Notes under the pieces: generated by a model
What the model saw: only the letters and a program-made list of their open reading frames with translations
Databases searched by the model: none
What the model was told of the DNA's origin: nothing
Program-made: the position numbers and the translations under genes
Shown here: piece after piece, positions 34,881-38,905 of the stretch
Position numbering within the stretch: position 1 is the stretch's first letter
How the letters are laid out: each line of letters opens with the position of its first letter
Virus record (IMG/VR): IMGVR_UViG_3300031754_000010
Coordinates: 1-38,905 of that record
Length of the DNA: 38,905 nucleotides
Reading direction: 5' to 3' (one strand)
DNA from: a virus

Positions 34881-35180
34881 TCATACCCTCCCACAGCTTC
34901 TAGCGTGCTCAAGGACCGCCTCAACAGCCTCATTCGGGCTGGTAACGATCGCATAAGGCCCAGGCCATCTACTAGCGAATTCTCTCTCGGCCTCGGTGGG
35001 GCCTTCTTTGTAGCGCTTAACTTCTAGGACCATGCACACGCCCCGGAAGCCAGCAAGGATATCGGGCAGTCCATCACCTACAGAGGCGATGGAATGCGCC
35101 GCGATGCCGGCCTGGCGCAGCCCATTGATAATTGCCGCATGGTTCAGATCTACTCTCCCACGGTGCCCAGTCCTATTCAC
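34881..35180 (-). CDS. VRR-NUC-like nuclease (99 aa)
   Basis: RVDLNHAAIINGLRQAG, then VGDGLPDILAGFRG (D40) and MVLEVKRYKEG (E53, K55), carry the PD...ExK nuclease core of small VRR-NUC/Holliday-resolvase-like phage proteins. The start is GTG 35180, with AGAGG upstream inside the previous gene. The first residues (VNRTGHRG) mirror the start of the upstream homing gene (MNRTGHKG). It may process recombination or replication intermediates and pair with Bet. Confidence 0.78.
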   Translation of the reverse strand: MNRTGHRGRVDLNHAAIINGLRQAGIAAHSIASVGDGLPDILAGFRGVCMVLEVKRYKEGPTEAEREFASRWPGPYAIVTSPNEAVEAVLEHARSCGRV

Positions 35181-35736
35181 GTGATTTCCTCTTATTCCTG
35201 GCCTGCTCCAACCATGTAGCCCATCGACAGTTCGCAGGCTCATAATTCCCAAATGGGTTAATGCGATCCAAAGTATGAGATGGGCTCGGTTTTGGACCAA
35301 TGTCGCGCAGGAATGCAGAGAAATCATTGATCCATTCCTGGCAAATCGTTACCCCAAGAGCCCCATACCATGGATAGCCGTATGTCTTACTGTTCAGGCA
35401 TCGCTGTTTCATGGCCGCCCAGGCGTTATATTCCAATGACCCGCAAGCCTTATGTTTTGTGGATCGCTCGATGGTAGTCTGCCGTTTCCAGCAACCACAT
35501 GAGCTGGAGTCCCCATTCCGCAAATGTTTGACGGTTACTGTAGACCTCGTCCCGCAATCACACACCACAGCGGCCAAACGCTGGCCCCATTTATTGCGAT
35601 CCAAGATAGCCCCAACCGTCCATAGGCCGAACCGCCGGCCAATCATTTCTTCAAGCCCCATTCGATGTCGGCCATAGAAGGCAACACGTTTTGGGGTTAG
35701 CTTCTCCACACACCCTTTATGTCCGGTCCTGTTCAT
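35173..35736 (-). CDS. Putative homing endonuclease of the LDRI-NYEPxNCRWAT type (187 aa)
   Basis: A beta zinc part (VVCDCGTRSTVTVKHLRNGDSSSCGC) precedes a domain with EYNAWAAMKQRCLN, YPWYGALGVTICQEW and SHTLDRINPFGNYEPANCRWATWLEQARN. This C-terminal signature is a widespread phage mobile-nuclease family (His-Me finger like). AAAGGA lies 5 bases before ATG 35736. Its first residues MNRTGHKG resemble the start of the nuclease downstream, suggesting insertion into that gene's 5' end. It overlaps the nuclease start. Confidence 0.78.
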   Translation of the reverse strand: MNRTGHKGCVEKLTPKRVAFYGRHRMGLEEMIGRRFGLWTVGAILDRNKWGQRLAAVVCDCGTRSTVTVKHLRNGDSSSCGCWKRQTTIERSTKHKACGSLEYNAWAAMKQRCLNSKTYGYPWYGALGVTICQEWINDFSAFLRDIGPKPSPSHTLDRINPFGNYEPANCRWATWLEQARNKRKSRE

Positions 35737-35817
35737 GTAATCCTTTCGCCCCGCTTCCGCGTGCCTAGTTTCCCCCACGGAACTTAGGTGGCAGTCACGG
35801 GGCTTCCCCTGGGGGAT

Positions 35818-36345
35818 CTAAATTTTATATGTGTTGTTACAGAAGCCTTCTACATTTGTGATTCTGTAAGGCGTGCCCCAGTTTGCGCTCCGGCCTATGT
35901 CCCCGAATAGTGATCCGGCTTCCTGATTGGATTGAACTGCTGATGTCATACCATCGCCAGGATTAGAGCCCCAGGCCCATCCTGTTTGCTCGATATGGTC
36001 CAGATTGCTATCCGAGCGCTCAGAAAATCCAGATGACACAAGCGAGAATTTGATCCCATTGCATTGTGGCGTGATATTTTGTATCCCCAGTACTCCCCCA
36101 ACCGTACGGCCCCACGGCGTAGTCCAGGTACAGGGCGGCAGGGGCGACGGAAACCCAGGCATCGGGATGCCGTTAGAGGTATATGCCGAGCCTTGTACTT
36201 GGACGGTCTGGTAGAGCTGTAGCGTGCCCCCAATGGCCTGATCTCCAGTGTAATTCCATAGCCAGACATCTGGGCTGTATGTGGGACATCCCTGCGCATG
36301 GGCAAGGCCAAGCGCCAAGAACAACAATGCGATAGCTGTTTTCAC
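35818..36345 (-). CDS. Exported protein A of the secretion operon (175 aa)
   Basis: The signal peptide MKTAIALLFLALGLAHA is cut before Gln. The mature part is Gly/Ser/Asn/Trp-rich beta-type sequence with Cys at the beginning, middle and end (QGCPTYSPD, PPCTWTTPWG, ITPQCNGIKF, GFCNNTY), so disulfides are likely. Start and previous stop overlap as ATGA. It has no enzyme motif that I recognise. Style and signal resemble secreted proteins of soil Acidobacteriota. Confidence 0.68.
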   Translation of the reverse strand: MKTAIALLFLALGLAHAQGCPTYSPDVWLWNYTGDQAIGGTLQLYQTVQVQGSAYTSNGIPMPGFPSPLPPCTWTTPWGRTVGGVLGIQNITPQCNGIKFSLVSSGFSERSDSNLDHIEQTGWAWGSNPGDGMTSAVQSNQEAGSLFGDIGRSANWGTPYRITNVEGFCNNTYKI

Positions 36346-36953
36346 TGATTTTCTCCTTTCACATCTGGCAATGAAGCCAGGCGCGCGAGCGCCGCGTCAG
36401 CCGCTTGTTCTCCTTCGTTCTCCCTGATTACCAGCAGCACATGAGCCGTTACGCCTCGCTCAATCCGCTTACCGTGCTCCCTGGCCATATTGCGATCTTC
36501 CTCCATAAGCCTGTACTTGTCGGAAAGATACTGAAAGTCACGTGCCACGCTTCTCCATTTGTAGAGCTGGCTGGTGAATTCCTGGCGCCAATAGTCAGTT
36601 CCCACAAAAGACCCGTCGGCAAATAGCACCGCCACGAGAGAATAGCCAAGAACCTGATCGCGTCCGCCAGGATTAGTAAAGAACGATTGTGATATCCCCA
36701 GTGAATGCTCTTCTCCTGGCATGACCATGCCCTTGGCCAGCCTATTAATGTCCAGGTTCAGGTTTGCCTCGCTATAGCCAGCAAAGTTCTCGTTAACAGC
36801 CCAAGCCAGGATCGGCTTATCGGAATGGTTGACAATCGTAGGCTGGTCAGTTGGACCGCCGATAAAAACTCCGTGGGAGTCATCGACTCCGCCAACTACG
36901 TTTTGCGCGGCAGCACACAGGCTGAGCGCTAAAGTCAACATTAACGTTTTCAT
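36342..36953 (-). CDS. Exported protein B of the secretion operon (203 aa)
   Basis: The signal peptide MKTLMLTLALSLCAAA is cut before Gln. The mature protein begins NVVGGVDDSHGVFIGGPTDQ, then a beta part (TIVNHSDKPILAWAVNENF, FADGSFVGTDYW) and long helices at the end (RLMEEDRNMAREHGKRIERG, ADAALARLASL). The NVVGGVDD string also ends the exported protein at 37515-38159. ATG 36953 overlaps the previous stop as ATGA. The function is unknown. Confidence 0.68.
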   Translation of the reverse strand: MKTLMLTLALSLCAAAQNVVGGVDDSHGVFIGGPTDQPTIVNHSDKPILAWAVNENFAGYSEANLNLDINRLAKGMVMPGEEHSLGISQSFFTNPGGRDQVLGYSLVAVLFADGSFVGTDYWRQEFTSQLYKWRSVARDFQYLSDKYRLMEEDRNMAREHGKRIERGVTAHVLLVIRENEGEQAADAALARLASLPDVKGENQ

Positions 36954-37117
36954 GATTTTCCTTCGTTTCGTTCCTTTCGTTCTAATTTAAGTGCCTTTAT
37001 CGTACCGTATAGCCTCCGGTCTGATTCGCGCCTGAGCTGTCGGCACCTCTCAGGATTACGAGCACGCCAGCGTTTTACGGCTTCATACATACGCTTCTTA
37101 CGTTCTTCAGTGGTCAC
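36950..37117 (-). CDS. Small basic helical protein, GTG start (55 aa)
   Basis: MTTEERKKRMYEAVKRWRAR, then NPERCRQLRRESDRRLYG and a Lys/Glu end. The 'RRWRARNPE' helix pattern resembles the N-terminal part of many HNH-type phage proteins, but no catalytic core follows. It starts GTG 37117 over the previous stop (GTGA) and ends ATGA with the next gene. It is the only cytoplasmic-looking product in the exported operon. Confidence 0.6.
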   Translation of the reverse strand: MTTEERKKRMYEAVKRWRARNPERCRQLRRESDRRLYGTIKALKLERKERNEGKS

Positions 37118-37503
37118 TTAAACACCTTCCAGTTGAGAGTCAGTGGCCCAGGCGTGATAGCGGAAGCCGAAATGTTGCAGACCTCGAAGTTCACCGAATT
37201 CTGGCTAGGGAACGAATAAACGCTAAGCCCAGCAAGGTACCCAGTAACCATCGCTGGGTCAGACGCAAATGTGGCAATGATGACATCAGAGCTAGCCAGG
37301 CTAGTTGCCGCTGTGGCCGCCAATGCGCAGGTTCCCGCCGCTATGACCGTTGTGGGCAGTGGTGTGGACCCCGAGATTATCGTGACTTGCTCCACCACCA
37401 CGGCGCCTGATGGACTTACGCCCATTAGATTGATGGTGGTGAAGGTCTGAGCTGCCAGTGTGGCAACTAGAATTGAGACGCCGACTAACATCCAGACCTT
37501 CAT
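37114..37503 (-). CDS. Exported protein C of the secretion operon (129 aa)
   Basis: The signal peptide MKVWMLVGVSILVATLAA is followed by QTFTTINLMGVSPSGAVVVE and beta-type sequence rich in Thr/Ala/Val (TTVIAAGTCALAATAATSLA, VYSFPSQNSVNFEVCNISA). It ends TPGPLTLNWKVFK. The layout resembles a single beta-sandwich. It is chained to the next gene by GTGA. The family is unknown. Confidence 0.66.
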   Translation of the reverse strand: MKVWMLVGVSILVATLAAQTFTTINLMGVSPSGAVVVEQVTIISGSTPLPTTVIAAGTCALAATAATSLASSDVIIATFASDPAMVTGYLAGLSVYSFPSQNSVNFEVCNISASAITPGPLTLNWKVFK

Positions 37504-37514
37504 TTGGCTAACCT

Positions 37515-38159
37515 CTAGTGGTCACTTGGCCCATCGTCCACGCCGCCAACGACATTGGAACCTGCCGGCGGATCAGGGTATGGAACGTAGAACGCCAGAT
37601 TGCCCCATTGGCTAGGGTTGTTGTACTGGTTGTACATAACTAGTGGCTGCCAGTACCGCCCGAGTGACTTCGTGCTGCTGTACTTTTGCATCTTCGACAT
37701 CGGATTGCTAGAGACGTCGACTCCAGAGCACTGAACAGTATAGACAGCCAAAGTGCTGGTATAAAAGATCGGTCCAGTCACATAGCATGTGCCGCTCGCA
37801 ATAGGGACATTGCCAGTAAACCCGCCGCCGCTGTCCCAATTAGCTGATCCCGTCCATGGGCCGCTCAGGTTGACTGACGGTGGCGGCATATAGGGATTGA
37901 TGCACTTTGGCTCGGTGGTCGTGCACGGGAACACGGTGCCAGTGTTATCCGTGAGATAAGCATAAGCCGCGTTCGGGTCGGTGGTGATATTCCCCACGTA
38001 AGAGCAGTTATTCTCTCCGTTAGTGGTGTAATACCCGACTACATTGATGTAAGTCGGGCATGCTGATCCAGTGTAATGGATGCCCGTAAACTGTTGTGGT
38101 GTGGTTTGCGCGCCGGCGATTCCGGCGAGCGTTAACGTGAATAGCAGCAGTCTTTTCAT
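37515..38159 (-). CDS. Exported protein D of the secretion operon (214 aa)
   Basis: The signal peptide MKRLLLFTLTLAGIAGA is cut before Gln. The mature part has six Cys and is Tyr/Asn/Pro-rich (GSACPTYINVVGYYTTNGEN, TVFPCTTTEPKCINPYMPPP), and ends YVPYPDPPAGSNVVGGVDDG. GGAGG 4 bases before ATG 38159 is strong. The last residues (NVVGGVDDGPSDH) look like a truncated copy of the mature start of exported protein B. It is the first exported gene of the operon. The function is unknown. Confidence 0.68.
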   Translation of the reverse strand: MKRLLLFTLTLAGIAGAQTTPQQFTGIHYTGSACPTYINVVGYYTTNGENNCSYVGNITTDPNAAYAYLTDNTGTVFPCTTTEPKCINPYMPPPSVNLSGPWTGSANWDSGGGFTGNVPIASGTCYVTGPIFYTSTLAVYTVQCSGVDVSSNPMSKMQKYSSTKSLGRYWQPLVMYNQYNNPSQWGNLAFYVPYPDPPAGSNVVGGVDDGPSDH

Positions 38160-38171
38160 TTATCCTCCGAG

Positions 38172-38279
38172 TTATTCCCAATTCGTTGGCCAGGACAACA
38201 GGCACTGCCAGCATAGATAGTGCCCGTGTATCGGCCGAGAGATATCGTTGTGACGCCAGCGGCACCATATGCGCCTCAT
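38172..38279 (-). CDS. Tiny protein with H/C motif (35 aa), tentative
   Basis: MRRIWCRWRHNDISRPIHGH and YLCWQCLLSW give C-x3-H...H-x-H...CxxC, like tiny zinc proteins of phages. ATG 38279 overlaps the previous stop as ATGA. It ends 12 bases before the next start. Confidence 0.45.
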   Translation of the reverse strand: MRRIWCRWRHNDISRPIHGHYLCWQCLLSWPTNWE

Positions 38280-38500
38280 TTGGATTCTCCTCTAGCGTTG
38301 GCGAGAGCGGTTTCCAGATCATCCGCCCATGCCTGATCGGCGTATTTGTGTAATCGCATATAGTCCAACGCCTCACTTGCGGCTTGATACAGTTTCGGAG
38401 CGTTTGTGATTAGCCGCGCGTCGGCCACGCTGGCGCAAAGATCGGCTTGATAATGCGGCCCAGTAGCAGGATTCCCCCAACGAGAGCCAAATACTTCCAT
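38276..38500 (-). CDS. Small conserved phage protein (74 aa)
   Basis: MEVFGSRWGNPATGPHYQ..., then ADARLITNAPKLYQAASEAL and a helix to the end. 'DARLI--AP-LL-A---A' is a common phage small-protein pattern of unknown role. I use ATG 38500; a TTG at 38515 is less likely. It ends as ATGA with the next tiny gene. Confidence 0.62.
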   Translation of the reverse strand: MEVFGSRWGNPATGPHYQADLCASVADARLITNAPKLYQAASEALDYMRLHKYADQAWADDLETALANARGESK

Positions 38501-38539
38501 CGCGCCGCACACCAAATTCCCACGGTCCAGGTGTCCAAT

Positions 38540-38761
38540 TCACAGCACGGGCCTTTCGCTTTGCCAGCCCTCCTCGATGAAGCGAGTGCTGTCGTCATCC
38601 TCCGAGAGCACCGCCATTGCGGTAGCACGTACCGGCGGCTTGTACCACGCAGGCCAGCTGTTCTCCTCTATTTCCTGACAGTCACGACAAAGGGTAGCAT
38701 TCGGCCGTGCCGCCAAACGCGCCCTGCTGATCTTGGTACCGCAATCGTTACACTTCCGCAT
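38540..38761 (-). CDS. DksA/TraR-type zinc finger protein (73 aa)
   Basis: MRKCNDCGTKISRARLAARP and TLCRDCQEIEE place Cys4, Cys7, Cys25 and Cys28 with the 'C-x2-CG--I--ARL-A-P-A--C--CQ' signature of DksA/TraR C4 fingers. Full-length relatives bind RNA polymerase; this version lacks the N-terminal coiled coil and instead has an acidic tail, so it may only resemble the finger. AAGGAGG lies 5 bases before ATG 38761. It follows bet in the early operon. Confidence 0.82.
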   Translation of the reverse strand: MRKCNDCGTKISRARLAARPNATLCRDCQEIEENSWPAWYKPPVRATAMAVLSEDDDSTRFIEEGWQSERPVL

Positions 38762-38776
38762 ATCCCCTCCTTATCC

Positions 38777-38905
38777 CTACTTACTAACCCCCTCCGATTC
38801 TTCCTGCTTTTTCTTGTAAAATGCCTCTAACTCTCCGCATTCGATGGACATCGCCTTGTAACATTTGCGGGCCTGCGATTTACCTTCGTCTGTATCTGGG
38901 AATTC
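38777..38905 (-). CDS. bet: Bet recombinase, C-terminal part (continues from base 1)
   Basis: The frame that leaves the window at base 1 continues here from base 38879 down to TAG at 38777-38779 (the last 26 bases repeat positions 1-26). It adds about 34 residues, mostly charged (ARKCYKAMSIECGELEAFYK and a Lys/Glu end). This proves the contig ends are adjacent in the genome. It is followed by the DksA/TraR-type gene after 15 bases. Confidence 0.9.
   Translation of the reverse strand, partial: EFPDTDEGKSQARKCYKAMSIECGELEAFYKKKQEESEGVSK
38880..38905. repeat. Terminal direct repeat, right copy
   Basis: Identical to bases 1-26; see the left copy. Joining the copies yields a 38,879-base circle with one uninterrupted bet gene. 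Confidence 0.95.

Noticed and set aside
38410-38628. Minus-strand frame of 72 codons with a hydrophobic stretch
   Set aside because: Overlaps both the DksA-type gene and the 74-aa conserved gene; no coupling or ribosome site.
1-38905. Search for integrase, cI-like repressor, tRNA and CRISPR array
   Set aside because: No tyrosine or serine recombinase motifs, no cI/Cro-type gene, no evenly spaced repeat array and no obvious tRNA were seen; tRNA detection by eye is not exhaustive.

Overview
This window is a complete or nearly complete genome of a short-tailed, P22-like dsDNA phage (Caudoviricetes, podovirus type). The first 26 bases recur exactly as the last 26 (38880-38905). A gene for a Bet/Red-beta type recombinase runs off base 1 and continues in frame from base 38879 to a stop at 38777. 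The contig therefore represents a circle, or a circularly permuted genome, of about 38,879 unique bases. Almost everything is transcribed on the minus strand. The exceptions are a small plus-strand cluster at 30.35-31.05 kb, two inserted HNH endonuclease genes and one small exported-protein gene. No integrase, cI-like repressor, tRNA or CRISPR array is visible.

Layout on the minus strand, in transcription order. (a) From the divergent region at 29.93-30.35 kb leftward: small genes including a possible small terminase candidate, cysteine-rich and coiled-coil proteins, then a metallophosphoesterase. (b) From a promoter at 26.32-26.35 kb: small membrane or exported proteins, a tail-spike gene pair with signal peptides, the large terminase, a cluster of small His-rich proteins, a GroES-like co-chaperonin, portal, scaffold, P22-type coat, two gp4-like tail adaptors, a gp10-like tail hub, a collar-type fibre, three ejection/internal virion proteins and an XhlA-like membrane protein. 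(c) From an early-type promoter at 2.16-2.19 kb: a ribbon-helix-helix-like protein, Cys-rich zinc-type proteins, Bet (across the junction), a DksA/TraR-type zinc finger, an operon of four exported proteins, a VRR-NUC-like nuclease with an inserted homing endonuclease, a two-TM holin-like protein, the replication gene and its accessory gene, then a train of small zinc-ribbon genes ending at 31.07 kb. Genes are mostly chained by ATGA or GTGA overlaps, which also reveals many genes under 60 codons.

The host is not given. Eleven predicted Sec signal peptides, many ending A-x-A before Gln, and the style of the exported proteins remind me of soil Acidobacteriota (Solibacter-like). This is an inference from style only.

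The most unusual observations are these. Three otherwise unrelated small proteins around the terminase and GroES-like genes share an identical-register 18-residue C-terminal tag (GHHN[IV]VNxxSHxxK). The genome carries an unusually large set of exported proteins, including tail-spike-like ones. The GroES-like gene has a zinc-knuckle insertion and apparently starts at CTG. A pair of long hairpins sits in the leader of the replication gene. An AAAATGTTT-type operator recurs at several promoters.
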